A DNA stretch of 64,000 bases from Parelaphostrongylus tenuis (Eukaryota > Nematoda > Chromadorea > Rhabditida > Metastrongylidae): NCBI GenBank assembly GCA_019055375.1, contig JAHQIW010004405.1:1-64000 (forward strand), read 5' to 3'. How positions within the stretch are numbered: the stretch's first letter is position 1; each line of letters begins with the position of its first letter. Below are positions 33,071-45,299 of this stretch, one piece after another. A program made the translations under genes and the position numbers. The notes below the pieces were generated by a model. The model did no database searches. It worked only from the letters and a program-made list of their open reading frames with translations, and was not told the DNA's origin.

Positions 33071-34220
33071 ATTATCAATAATTTTCGAATTTTTGTGTAC
33101 TTCAGGAGTTAAAAGTATGTAGAGTTATAGAACAGCTTTCTTCCATCGTTCTACAAACATTCTTTCCCATATAATTGCTTAGACTCAGCACAAAGTTCAT
33201 TCGTCTTAGTGACTTTTACTACTGAACATGCCACTTGTTTTGCGTGCTATAGCATTTTTTTAGTTAAATGCCTTCAAGGCAATTTTCTGCACCTCCCTCA
33301 AGTTCTAACCACTCAAATCACTTCAAAGTCTGACGAAAGTATGACGACGTACAAGTGGTTTTGGACCCACCATTGAACCGCGACCTGGTCTGTCCCCTTC
33401 TTCGCATGGGAATCCTCACCCACTTTAACCGCATGGATACAAGAACATTGCTGAAATCTACGAGTTCATAAACCTTAGACACGAAGTGCAGTCAGTGCTA
33501 ATGCGTTACGGAAAAAGCTCTTTGCGAAAAACCACATAGCTTCCTAAAACCCAGTTAAGCCCTGCATGATTCTCGTTCGGTGAACGGTATCACTCAGCAC
33601 CACTGCCTTCAGAAATATGCTCTCAAAAATTGATCGACTGATGTAATTGCGAGTCAATCTAACCTTCTTAAGTTTCGGAAAAAGAAAAACTTTAACAGGT
33701 GCAGGCAGTATTGTGCTTTATTGTGCCCAATCTCTTCAAAGAAGACCTACGAAGAGGTACTCCGTAGTGGTCATGAAAAGCTTTTTGTCATCCAGAATTC
33801 TGCCTCTCCCTGGTGATTACAGGAGGTGTTAAAAAAGACGTATGACCCCGGTGCAAAAACTAATCCACATCCACTACTGTACATGCCCGATATGTGGGTC
33901 TTGATTGTAGAACAGATGTCTATGGCCATTGGACGAACGGTGACGAGAGAAAGAAGGCGTCACTATTACAAGATAAGCGACAAGAAATCATAGCAAAAGT
34001 CAGACACTGTTTCATTCCTAAGAATAAGTCGTTTTGCATCAATTTTACGAATAGTTAGGACGCATGGACGTTCTTCTCACTAGAAATGTTGTTACTTTCC
34101 CTATATCTGCACCCACAGTCGAAAAACGTATTTCTTACTCTTTTTGATGTTTTAGAGGGCATTCGGTCGCTTCATTTTTGCGATCTCAAGCGCTGTGCTT
34201 TGTTTTTTTAGTAGTTTGTA
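33071..34220. other. No supported feature
   Basis: Moderate GC around 33380-33480 and 33800-33960, but no open, splice-consistent exon that I can defend. Confidence 0.3.
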
Positions 34221-34224
34221 TATT

Positions 34225-35100
34225 TTGTTGTAATGGTGGTAATAAAATTTTATTTCACACTCAAAATCTTACGCTACATAGAGCTTTCATTTAGACTTTC
34301 AATGACCATTTGATAGCACACATCATAACGATTTCAATGGCACGCTTGGCTTTTGAGATCTTTCCAATTCGTCGTTACAAGCTAGAATGATATTGAGCTC
34401 TGCCCTTGTCGCTGTGCCGATCGTGCAGCGCAGTTGATATATGCCTGCAATGCCCGTCGAGTGCGAAATCCAATATTCTTTCAGCTGTAACAACGCACTA
34501 AGAAGCCTTTTTAGAAATCAAGCATACCAATGAAATCGTTGAGATCTGTGCTATCGAATGTCCTGCGAAAAATATGCGCGTGCGAGACTCAATTGTTTTC
34601 CGAATTGTGCAGAGTGATAATGCAAGCATTTGAGTCAGGCGGTACTTGAACTCGTATTTCACCCAATCCGGGGAGTGCGTGCTCTATTCCTTGCACCACC
34701 GATGCCTGTTTTGCACTACTCTTTCTGCAAATGGATCCTTCCTGCTATAGCGTCATAAAATGCCTTTGAAAAACAGTTATATAGCCCACTTGGCAGAGAT
34801 TTAAGTTTCGAATGAGTACTTGAATGTTTAGAAACTAGCCAGAAAATACGTTTTGTTCCTAATATGGGGTGCGGATAAGGAAAGTGCGGAAAATCATGCA
34901 TTGGCGAGGGCGCAAATATTTTTCCTCTGCTATAGCGTTTATAAAGGTCTTTTAAAGAAGCGGCTACATAAACACTAGCCATAATTTTAAAATTATCAAT
35001 ATCACTAAAATGTCTATAAAGGCGAAAAAAGCGTTTTTTTATATGGGTGTGTCAGAGAAAGCACCGAGTGTTTATATAAATTTTTTTCGGTTTTATGCTA
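34225..35100. mobile_element. Foldback repeat B
   Basis: It begins with AATAAAATTTTATTTCACACTC near 34241 and continues with CTTTCAATGACCATTTGATAGC. The forward arm 34320-34400 is mirrored by 34461-34560, with GTGCGAAATCCAATATTCTTTC, GTAACAACGCACTAAGAAG and AATCAAGCATACCA. The same arms recur at 56500-57260, and parts at 45690-46330. CTATAGCGT...TATAAAGG pieces at 34745 and 34930 may be its outer end. No coding capacity. Confidence 0.5.
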
Positions 35101-36139
35101 CTCTTTCGATAATCTGAAAGTGTTCGGAACCATCTAAAATTTTGCCATAGGATAAGTGTTTTAACCGATCCCGTTTGTGAAAAGTTTCACCAACAGGTGG
35201 CCCTAAATGCCCCGAAAGCTAGGGCGCATTTCTTTTCTCGTTTAATACACCACGCGAAACTATGACGGCTTTTGGGCGAAATCAAAATGGAATACCTGAA
35301 AATCTTCATCTTTCCCAGCTTTAGAGTGACTACCTATAATTCGCGCGGAAAAGAGCAGGAAGTAGTTACTTTTTGTGATTGTACGAAGAACAAAGTCAGA
35401 GCAACAAGGTTAATTTGTTGACCGAAACTAATCTATGAGCAGAGGTACTCTGTTGTTAACTGATACTGATTGTATAAAGTTGTTGATTGCTAAATATGTT
35501 AGAGGGAAAATCCACAATGTCAGTAGAAAGATTCAATTATTTGAGTGTGAAAAAACGCTACTTCTGAAGAAGTAGTCCATGACATGATGAGTGCGAACTC
35601 TGTCACGGGCCACGCCAAGATATACTAGAATTCCTCTAGCCACTTCCTAGCCACTTCCTAAAGTCATACGTCATGAAAAAATGTATTTTCAGGCTACAGT
35701 TTAGCAAGATTGCCTGAAGAAATATGAGATAAAGTTGAGAATGCGTTGTTACTCATAACTGCCAAGAAAAACCCATTGCGCAGTTCCAACAACGGACTAA
35801 TTACAAGAAAGCAGATTGTTGTCTTCTTTTCGTTAGTGAAGCAAACAATAAAAGTTACTTCAAAAATTGAGCCTTGTATAAATATCAGCATTTCTCAAGG
35901 TGTCGAATGATTGCAAAAACAGAGATAAAATAAGGTGCTCATTGACAGTGGTAACGAGCTCCTCTCTGCGAAGATTTTTTTGCATGGAACTATAGGATAA
36001 TTTTGTCGACACATAACCGTTATTTTCACTGCAAATTCTTGTATTAAGGCTTTCGTCTGTGATATTCTGTTCCTCTGTAATGATGAAATCATTAACTTTC
36101 CCTAAAGAGAAGTTTTTTATTCGACCGCTCTAAGCGGTG
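35101..36139. other. No gene; short tandem at 35637-35659
   Basis: CTAGCCACTTC is repeated twice in tandem near 35637-35659. Otherwise AT-rich sequence with no recognised feature. Confidence 0.35.
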
Positions 36140-36445
36140 GTCTGATGTTATAGATATACCCATTGATGTAGAGTGATGTGCAAAACTTTTGCGTGAGGCG
36201 AGATTCGAGCCCGCATTCAGTTTTGCGAAAGCACGTGCTCTAACGCGTTGCACTACCGACACCCGTTTGCTATTACCGTTTCAAACGCTGACCGATAGAT
36301 GTGTTGTAGCGTACAAAGAGTGATGACAAAACTGGTTTCAGTAATGCAACGGGTTAGAGCAGCTCCCGGATAGAGTGGGCTGGGGATCGAGTCCCGGCTG
36401 ACGCAAAAGTTTTGCACATCACTCTAAATCACAAAGTATAAACTC
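36140..36445. mobile_element. Foldback with tRNA-like arms, FB5
   Basis: 36150-36265 and 36300-36430 are inverted copies. Both contain AGAGTGATGTGCAAAACTTTT in complementary orientation at their outer ends. Read outward, the arms contain GTAGTGCAACGCGTTAGAGC or GTAATGCAACGGGTTAGAGC (A-box-like) and GGATCGAGTCCCGGCTGACG (B-box-like), spaced as in a tRNA gene. So this is two tRNA-derived SINE-like units facing each other. No functional tRNA cloverleaf is evident. Confidence 0.7.
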
Positions 36446-36624
36446 TACTTATTTATATCAATAATTCCGTCATGTAGTTCAAGCGATAGGTTGACTATTT
36501 TGGTCGGAAATGTGTTAATCTCTTCTCTCTCACGGCACTTCTTGAAAACTGGATGACTACTGAAAGTATAGCTACCGCAACCGAGCAAACAAAGATAATT
36601 GAGTGTGGTCATATGATTTTATTT

Positions 36625-36840
36625 TGATGCTACAACTTAACAAGAAGGATTTCCGAGAAATCAAGCAGCTTATTGAAGTCGCCAGGCAATAAGCTTTCAA
36701 GTGGCTACTAATAGCCTAAGCATAAATTTCGCTCAGCAAGAAAGGTCTTCAAACAATCGTGAGCCGCAAGGCACACATCCACCCGAACAAGGTTAAAGAA
36801 AGCATCATCGCTATTTCTAGTATCCACAGCCTTACTTAAA
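36625..36840 (+). pseudogene. Decayed coding-like segment
   Basis: One plus frame from about 36630 reads MLQLNKKDFREIKQLIEVAR, a stop, AFKWLLIA, two stops, then KKGLQTIVSRKAHIHPNKVK and ESIIAISSIHS. The pieces stay in the same frame and look protein-derived, so this may be an exon or processed copy of a gene that has acquired stops. It lies just upstream of the open segment at 36886. Family not recognised. Confidence 0.25.
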
Positions 36841-36885
36841 AATTTTCTATCACATTTCACATTCACTGATGGTGAACTCTTTTTA

Positions 36886-37053
36886 ATGAGAAGGAAAACC
36901 CAAATTTTGCCGGGAAATTACTACATTGCCATCGCAGCGCGTGGTGCTCGCCACAAGATTGCTCCGCTTGCCGCGTGGGAAATCAGCGGACCTAAGGATG
37001 ATGTTTCTATTGAACAGCAGCAAGATATAATCTTAGCACATGGAGCATGTTGA
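36886..37053 (+). other. 55-codon coding-like exon, unknown
   Basis: From ATG at 36886 to TGA at 37051-37053 the plus frame reads MRRKTQILPGNYYIAIAARG, then ARHKIAPLAAWEISGPKDDV, then a glutamine run and an HGAC end. The GC-rich third positions and absence of low-complexity sequence suggest real coding origin. It could be a terminal exon or a fragment. It lies between FB5 and F2 copy II, but no similar sequence was found beside F2 copies I or III. No family recognised. Confidence 0.35.
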
Positions 37054-37265
37054 GTCTTTAATCATTTATCATTACTATCTTATCAAGAATCTCAAACGGA
37101 GCCAATTCATGATGCTATCTGTGCGGGTTTCATGGTTGGGTGTCGGCGTAATGGCAATGACATTACAAGATTTTATGTATACGTATGCAATAAACACTTG
37201 AGAAAATTTCTAAAAGCAATTATTCACAAGCTAGTCTTTCATAACATGCCATCTGCATTCTTTTT

Positions 37266-38193
37266 TCAAACACGAAATGATTTCTGTAAGATCACTGAAG
37301 AAAATTTAGCGATTCTAAGTGCCCTTAACTCATTTCTTGCCTCTACCATAGAGTTAATTTTGAAAGTCGATAACTTACCCATGAGATCTGCCGCTTTTTT
37401 AGCAGCGACAACCTTGCATTCCAAAGGATCGTAATTTATCTGAACAGTAAGTTGATTCAAAATCGCCGAGACTATAGCATCAGGAGCCTGAGCTACGACC
37501 TTGCTGCTCGAGAAACATCAATTACCTGGAGAACGGACTTCTTCGTCAGCTGCCGTGGCTTATATAGTAGTGTTTGTCTTCAAAGTTATCTAAAGCTTTA
37601 GACAGAAATCTCCTCTTGTTTTGTATATCTAACAAAACAAGTGGAAAATTCCTTGTAAATTAAAACTCACTTTGCTACTCTTAATGAGATCGAAGATCAA
37701 GTCAAATTTCAAGTGTTGTGCCTACTGTTTGCATTACAAGACGCGATACAAATGAGTGAACGGCCTCTCGAGTAGCTGCACTTCCAGGAATCTGGTCAGG
37801 GACATTTTGTGTGGTAGAGTAGACCATTGCGCCTGGCAACGTAAAGCCAGTCACAGTGAAATGCGTAGTCTTTGCTGTAACGACTAATAGGTTCTGTTGC
37901 TAGAAATAGAAGAAAATTATTCATCAGGATGTTTTTTGTACTAGCTTTATTCCGCCAGTTACTATTCAAAATTTTCTTCTCTATTGCTCAAAGTGAGAAC
38001 GGCTCATGAGTAGTGATGAAGTGTTCGTCATATTTTCTCTAACTACGATTTCAAACATATTTGAAATTACAAATCAGCTTGTTACCCTAAGAATTACTTA
38101 TCTCTTACCTTGACCTTGTGGCATCACTCCACACCCCATCACTTCCGCAATTGTGGTCAGGAGTGAAATCAAAAGGGTCGGAAGACTTGGCAT
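37266..38193 (-). CDS. F2 family secreted-type small protein, copy II (best preserved)
   Basis: Four exons are inferred. Exon 1 (38193-38109) encodes a signal peptide, MPSLPTLLISLLTTIAEV, then GCGVMPQGQ, before GTAAGAG. Exon 2 (37899-37726) follows ATTTCTAG and is open for 58 codons with TVTGFTLPGAMVYST and FVSRLVMQT. Exon 3 (37525-37379) follows GTTCTCCAG and contains DAIVSAILNQLTVQINYDP and LECK, before GTAAGT. Exon 4 (37294-37266) follows TTTTCTTCAG, adds ILQKSFRV and stops. The phase from exon 1 to 2 does not match (a small exon may be missing), and exon 3 needs frame correction at its start. It may therefore be a pseudogene. Predicted secreted, about 140 residues, function unknown. Confidence 0.5.
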
Positions 38194-39639
38194 GTTTACG
38201 AGGCTATTAATTTATAGATTGTGAAGGGTATTTGAAATAATATGGACTAGAATGAAAGTACATATATAAGATCTTCCATTCAAAAGTCAACAATGGATTT
38301 GCACTGAACGTATAAAGTCGGTAGAGTTGGTGAGGCAGGTACTTCGAAACTCCTTGGCATCTAGAGGAGTCTTGAAGGTTATCAAACAGTTTAATCTGTT
38401 GCGAAACTTTTTGGAGCGACTTTTTTGGAAGACATTTCTATCCGAAATCACATGGGATTGACTGATGTATGGATAACTATGTCAACTATAGAATGATACT
38501 AGAAAAAGAAGTTGAGCGCTCAACAGTACTTTTTTGAATGCGGCGATTTCCTAGGCAACACAGTCTGAATAGGGTCCCGCCTCCCAATTCACCAATTCAG
38601 TTTGTGCGGCACGAAATCCTGACCTAAAAATAAAGTCACAGTCGATAATTGTGAGAAAATGTTTTAGAGAATTTATCGATAGACTTATCCCAAGAAAACT
38701 TTTGGTGCAAAGTACTCCAAGTTAGAGAGTTTAAGAAAGCGGAAACTGCATTCATAGCTTCATATTCTCGCTAATATTTTCCTTTCAGATCGTCATGAGA
38801 GGTGCTTAGTTGTCTCTGAGGTTCATTGACGTTGAAAATAATGACTTTTCACATTTGAAGGATCCAGAAACATGCGTGGAATATGATGGACCTAGGAGCC
38901 CTGATAAAATGGATGAGGAAAAAGTTTGCCTTGTCAAATTTGATCATGAAAAGAATACCACATTGGCTGCCAATTTGCCGCAGGAACAATAATACATTTG
39001 ATTGGTGCACTAAAGAAGGGATTTACATGGAGCTATCAACGTCCCGAATTTCTCACCGTTGTGTAGACAAAATTTTTCATTGTACACTTTGCATGATGGC
39101 TCTCATTCTGTTCTCCCAACACTTACAAGCTCTCTCTAATTTATGCATTTCTGCAGATTATTTTGAAAATTTGTCTTGGATTTCCGAAATGTCGCTTACT
39201 CATTATAGGTGGTTAATTTGATTCATTGAGTATGTGAGGTTCTTGAGCTAATCCAAATTTTGCTCCGCAGCAACACCTTGAAGCAGATATTAACAGGATT
39301 TCACAACATGCAGGAACTGCACAGAACTGCATTCAGTATATTTAACATTTCCGCTTGTGATTAAAGGAGAACTCATCTTACTGTTCACAATGTTTCTGTA
39401 CAGCTTACAATATCCGACGGATCAAGAACAGCTTTTTCTTGACGGCTACACCATATTCGAATTAGAAATTTCCGCAAAATCTTTTTCTCTAATCGTTCCC
39501 CATTCAATAGTGATCGACACTTCAGATGAAACTTCATCCTTTCACACGAAGCATAATATATTCTGCTTTGTTGTTTCGCTAATGATAAACCAAATCAGTA
39601 TCAGCATTTTGGATTTTTCGGCAGTATTATAATTTTTTG
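38194..39639. other. No supported feature
   Basis: Short plus frames at 38810-38992 and 38883-39221 overlap each other and have no splice support. AT-rich, nothing recognised. Confidence 0.3.
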
Positions 39640-40330
39640 AATGTCGATCGATGTTGAATAAGCATTTTCTTGCTGAAGCAGTTCCGCGTTGTGGGTGTTT
39701 CGTGTTATAACACTTCCTTGTCGATTCAATAGATTGCTGAGCGATGAGCAAACTCGTCGCAGCATTCTCGTTACGATTTTGTACGATACTGTACTAAGTC
39801 ACTGAATTCAGCCAATAAAGAAGAGATCTCACAATTAGCAAGCTATCAACTGAGTGTCGTTCTAGCCCTGCGAGCCTTTCCTAAAGCTTCTCACTGATGT
39901 TTAACTGAAAAAAAAGCGTGAAACAGCGCAGATTATTGCCTTATTATTATGATAATGAGAGCCACCCTAGCTCACTGAGATGCTTAACATTTTTCTCAAG
40001 TAGTTTTGCTCAGATGGAACACAAAATTTATTCAGGAAACTCACAATGAAAATATTACTCCTAAATTTATAAAAGACTAAAAAATCACGCTTGTTGGCAA
40101 TAGAAAAGCGTTGAAATGGCTGACGCTTTGGAGGTCTAAAAAAGTCACCCGCTTGCTAACATTTCGCTATTGGCAGAGCCTGATATGTTCAACTTTCGAT
40201 CTATTCAATGCTAAATTGGAATTTCGAAGTTTCTGTAACAAATTTTATATATATGTTCCACAAAAAATTATTTCAACACTTCACAGTCACTTGTGTGATA
40301 GCAAAGAAAGTTTAGTGGAGAGTGTTGCTT
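39640..40330. repeat. Dispersed repeat A, copy 4
   Basis: GCAGTTCCGCGTTGTGGGTG, TTGCTGAGCGATGAGCAAAC, GCAGCATTCTCGTTACGATT and GATACTGTACTAAGTCA match copies 1, 2, 3 and 5 in order. GGCAGAGCCTGATATG at about 40175 matches the tail of copies 3 and 5. Confidence 0.5.
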
Positions 40331-41803
40331 CCGTTAACGTAGCTAAGAACAACTTTCATTAGTTGCCTCTGTATCAAACATTCATGTTGGAATATCATTT
40401 ATCTTTGAATGTGGCCGTTTTGAGGTCGATCAATTGGTCCTTGTGCGTATCATAGGAATAGAGCAACTTCTGTTATTCAATTAAGAATTGCTTCCTTGCT
40501 TTGAAAAAGGCCCATATTAAACGTCTGACTCTAATATAAAAGATTTCTCTACTCGTTCATTTTTGCTTTCGTGCTTTCAGCGAATTGCACGGGTGATAAA
40601 AGCCACAGGGGGCTCTAGTCAGAGATTCAAGCTTTTCGAATGGTTACAAACACTCCTATGAAAAGCTTCTCTCCACCAAATGAAATGAGTTTTCCTATGT
40701 CGTCATCTAACATATAGATACCTAAATATTCTTTAGACAGCGGATCATCAGTGAAAAATAGCTGAAATGGTTCAGGAAAGCGAGATACCTATAGTGATAG
40801 AACTATGAATAGCGCAATCAGATGTATGCAGTTCCTCATAATCAATTTTTTTCATGTTATTTTTACGCTTATTTTCGATGACGTGAAGTGTTGTGCCTCT
40901 CAGTAAGTCAAATGTGAATACGACCAAGTACCATCTGTGATAGCCGAAATACCTTATACTAGTACCGCATTGGTAGTCATCAATGAAGCAGTTACGATTA
41001 CTTTTGGTAAGTTGTAGAGTGGGCTAACAGTAGCGCTTCTTGAAACGTACTTTGTATGATGTATCTGGTGGAGATCGGTGTCACATGAATTGAACAGATG
41101 AAAATGGCGAAAAGAAATAGCTGAAAGAAAAATGTATTAATTCCAACTTTTTTGCCTTATCAAAAGTATGTTAGACAAAGTAACTTTGGTCATGTGGTGA
41201 AGAAAGAATATAAAGAGACATTACAAATTAGAATAATAGAAAGGGTGCAAAAATCTGATCTCTTATATAAGAAGATCTTCAAGTTTGCCATGTTACTACT
41301 CCCTCAGAACCTCTAATCGTCAAGATCTATGACATTATGAGGAAGTGGCAGCAGTCAAGCATGTGCGTGCCTACCTCAGTTTAGTCTACTTTTTCTTCTC
41401 CGTACCGGATTATAGAAATCTCAGTTTAATATTACGGCCCCATTTATATTTGTTCTGTGAATTCCTTCGCCCTACCACTTCATTTTATCGGTCTCGTAAC
41501 TTTCAAAATGCGCGGATCCCAGCACTTCTATCATTGAATCTGTTTTTCGAGCTTGAAGGTCTCTGAATACTCATTGAGCACGTCTCGTTGCAATCTCGAG
41601 GATAGTCTGGCTGAAATTCCATAGGACAATCATTAATAACTGGCGGAGAGTGTTAAGAAAGTAAGAATGAGCCCTGCGTAGCGCGACAGCGAGCATCACA
41701 ACCGCTGGATCACGGTCCCTCGTTTGTGAAGCATAGGAGATGTTTACTATATTTTTCCCGTCTTCTTTAATGAAAACAAATGCTTGAAAAGAGTTATTTG
41801 CAG
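40331..41803. other. No supported feature
   Basis: AT-rich, with overlapping plus and minus frames at 41345-41807 that I could not tie to splice sites or a family. Confidence 0.3.
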
Positions 41804-42135
41804 TCATGAGGACAATAATTGAACTTTCACATTACATCGATGTCGGCACACAGTGTCACCGGAGCATGTGCCGAAATGAAATAACTGGAAGAACTTATAG
41901 AGCCCAAAAATATCGCTGCAATGCCCGCCAATCACACGATATCTTCAGGACTATCACGGTTGAGATCCTTTTTTTTTTGTTAAACAGGCGCATTTTCCAA
42001 AAAACCTACATATCACGAACGTCATCATGGCAAATGGTCGAAAGAGATGTGGCACAAGGCAGAGAACAATATTTTGAACTTGAACACTGGTTCACTTGGA
42101 TCAGGCTCCCGTCGACATCTGCGACTGTTAACTAA
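41804..42135 (+). pseudogene. F1 family small protein, copy E (inverted, decayed)
   Basis: The only F1 copy on the plus strand. Exon 2 (41804-41958) follows GTTATTTGCAG and ends with ATGCCCGCCAATCACACGAT, then a one-base-short TCAGGACTATCACG before GTTGAG. The acceptor of exon 3 is lost (CATATC instead of a TAG), and ATGGCAAATGGTCG lacks a base compared with MANWS. The exon closes with the SATVN end of the family at 42133-42135. Not functional. Confidence 0.55.
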
Positions 42136-44229
42136 AAACGAATTCCACTGCAGTGTCAGGAATGAATTAAGCATCTAAATAGTTTATGGCTCTTTCCCGT
42201 TATCCGGAAACAAGTAAAGAAAACGACCCCTTCCGCTAAAACAAGGAAATTCTCTACGACTGCTAGTCATCCATGGAAAGCTTAAGACTCGAGAGACTAC
42301 CACGCGTGCCCTTTTCTTGAAAAGGCTTTTTTATAGCACTGTAGCATTTAAAATAAAATTTCGTTTCACACCCACCACCTGCTTTAATCACTATTGCTTA
42401 TAATTTGCTGAAAGCAAGAAAAGCACATGAAAGTGTAAATAAAACTTTGTAATATCACAGTCATACGTTTTATCAGTAGTAATTTTCAAGCGAGAGTAAA
42501 TCTAAATTCAATAACAATAATCGCGCCGCACATGTGAGTCAGGCCAGTGCGATAGATGGAATGCGCATCGATCCACGACCACGCCCACACATTAGTCGAC
42601 AAGCAAATGCGCCCGATAGGTAAAAATTGATCTTATTTTCAGCGCTACACTGCAGTGAAACAAGCTCTTCGGAAATTAAGCGTATCGTCGAAACTTATGA
42701 TACGAAATGGTAACGTGTAATTCAAGAAAAGAGCTCTGTCCTACGAGAAATATACGTATGTAAAACAGAGAGGTTTTTATTTGCTATAACGCTATATAAA
42801 AGTTTTCCCAAGAAATGAACACGTACAGCAGTCTTCCAAGATTTAGACCTGCGAGTGATTACTGATGAAATTATTAGGGATAACTTAATCACAACTGGAT
42901 GAATTTTAAAGGCAACACTCGTGTGAAAATTTATTGCCCAGCTTTCAGGCAAAAGACTCGGTTCAACTAAAGTTCTCTGGTACCAAAAAAAGAGCTGCTT
43001 CGTTTCTTATAGAAATCACTTATGCTTTAAATGTTTACGTAGACGCCAAGCTGCGTTGAAAATTCTACCTCAATCTATCTATTCAAATTTCTGGAACTCT
43101 CACAATTGTAAGAGCGAAAGTGTCTTACTTGGGAGATAAGACAATTTAGTTCTGAGTGGACCTCGTCCATACTGAGAACCCCAGTTAGAACGGCTACGTG
43201 GACTCTAAATCGAAGGCGGTGATTGATCTCATATTACCGCTACTAAAGGTGATTATAATAAGCGTTTCAGTTATTCTTTACCTAGTGAAAACATTTATGA
43301 TTACTTCACTACTGCTTCACAAAATTTCACTGAACACACACATTGTGACCAGGGCAATTACTCGCATTTTGCGACTGTGCGTGTAATGATAATTTCAAGT
43401 TTTTGTTCGCTGTCAAGTCCCTCTTTAGCGAGTTTAATTAATTTGGATGCATGACTGCTGTCATTATTGCAAGTGCTTCTATTTCTTCTGTTATGATAGA
43501 AAAGCAAAAAAATGTGATGTCACAAGAAAATTCAGATTTTATGTCCTCCGCACTCCACGAGAAAGCGTTCATCTTCACTCTTGACAGAGTGCATTCTTAT
43601 TGGAATATTGTTCGTCAAGCCGGTCGTTATAAAATTACAGCGACCTATTTTTCTTTTCTGCTACTGAGAAGCAACGCTGCTGGAGCGATTATCAACTGGC
43701 ATTAGTGCATAAATAAACTATAACAAAAACCAGTGCGAAGCATCAACTAAATCATTTATTTATTGAACTAGTTAGTGCCATTACTAACCATTGCAATCAT
43801 TTGCTGTGCAAATAGTCATCCTTCCGAAAACAGTGGTGTTGGCAGATCACTTCTGAGGTGTTCGTAGTCTTGATGTTCTTCTCCTGTACATAGTGCTCTA
43901 GAGTACTCAAGATATGGTAATCTGATAGGACATTATCAAAAATATACGATGAATGTGACGTCGTGATCCAGTCCGTCATCTAGAATGTGGGGGTTCATTT
44001 TTGCAATGTACCAAATCTATTGTTATTCTGAAGAAGGCGACACTGAGTTGCACATCACTCTACATCAATGGGTATATTCAAAAAATTATTAATCTTTCAA
44101 AGGACCCGATCCCGAGAATTAACGGCATCACAAAAAAAACCACAGTCATCAAATCAGAAGACCTAATCTCACTGAACCTCATTATCAAGAATGGCGATTA
44201 TGTCATAATTATGTAAAACTGCTGAGTGG
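42136..44229. other. No gene; repeat B end at 42320-42385
   Basis: AGCACTGTAGCATTTAAAATAAAATTT and TTCACACCCACCACCTG at 42335-42380 match repeat B ends at 30.3 and 34.2 kb. CATCACTCTACATCAATGGGTATA at 44053-44076 is the reverse complement of the outer end of FB5. Open frames at 43198-43386 and 43451-43705 have no support beyond length. Confidence 0.4.
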
Positions 44230-44540
44230 CATTTAAAAGTTTCAAACTTAGTCGGGAGTTGAACCCGAACCTCACTCATACCGAGGCGGTAGTGCCACCA
44301 CTACACCATCGAATCCACCGCTTGCTACCACTCTACTTCTAAGGTTGATGCCGATATGTGCTTACTTGACCAAATCTGTTGAAGATTGGTGCTGACAATT
44401 ACGATGGGATAAATCCATGAAAGAGTGATAGCAAAGCGGTAGTATCGGCGGTGTAGTGGTAGTACACGAAGCCGGTATGGATGACACGCAGGTTCAACAT
44501 CCGCCTGGTATCAAAAGTAGAGCATATCGCTCGACGTTCT
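44230..44540. mobile_element. Foldback with tRNA-like arms, FB6
   Basis: On the minus strand 44318-44247 reads GGATTCGATGGTGTAGTGG, then CGGTATGAGTGAGGTTCGGG and TTCAACTCCC: A-box and B-box-like blocks about 40 bases apart. On the plus strand 44445-44512 reads GTATCGGCGGTGTAGTGGTA and ACACGCAGGTTCAACATCCG. So two tRNA-derived units face each other head to head. They differ from each other at many sites, so the pair is old or arose by two insertions. Confidence 0.65.
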
Positions 44541-45299
44541 TAGCTTTACAATAAATGCATCATAATTTGTCACAAATAGTGACACAGAAATTCGTATAGA
44601 ATATCTCACAAAGTGTTCTTCGCTGAACGCACAAAGTTGGTCTTTCTTTTCAAAACGATGCCTAACATCTCCGCGATTTTGCCTTCCTCAAAGTCACTAG
44701 ACTACTTGTATGGGAGAAGCCGCCTCCGTGTCGTCGCACACTATGAATATAATTTTTAATTTCGTCTTATTTTCTATCTGATTATCTTCCAAATGGTTTA
44801 TCACCTCATTGTAGCTGGGAGATGTTTCTGGATATCGGACTGCGAGAGGATCAACCTCTCACAAGATCCACCCAAGCTTAGAACGAGTCCCACGTCTACA
44901 CCTGAAAAACCTAGCCAAGAGTAAATTGTACCAGCAATGACCAACGTCTTGGTCGCTACTACTCGTAAAGTGGTAATCTCCCTCTGATCCACAAGGACCG
45001 GCGACTGCCTGATGTGGCGACGATCCTAGGGAGGCCCTGGCTACGCTGACCTCGGAACTATAGGAAGAAAAAAACCGGCTCATCTAGCAGTCAGCCATCT
45101 AATTATGAATTGACTAATCGTAGTCTGTGGCTACACCGGTGACCTCTCCTACATCCACTATATACTATATACATATGCGTTGTAAGCAGCTCGAAAGAAA
45201 GTGAACCATGACATTAGCCATTGACTTTGGGAGAATAGACACCAACTTTCTGCAATGATATAGAAAAGCACATGATGTCATAACTATAAATCCGATAAT
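44541..45299. other. No supported feature
   Basis: GC-richer DNA at 44815-45060 is open on the minus strand in two frames, but no family or splice evidence was found. Confidence 0.3.

Noticed and set aside
36625..36700. Ribosomal protein L38-like start (EIKQLIEVAR)
   Set aside because: The similarity stops after about ten residues and none of the following conserved blocks is present.
44247..44318. A tRNA gene on the minus strand
   Set aside because: The boxes are tRNA-like, but stems do not pair well and a second unit faces it, as in the other foldbacks.
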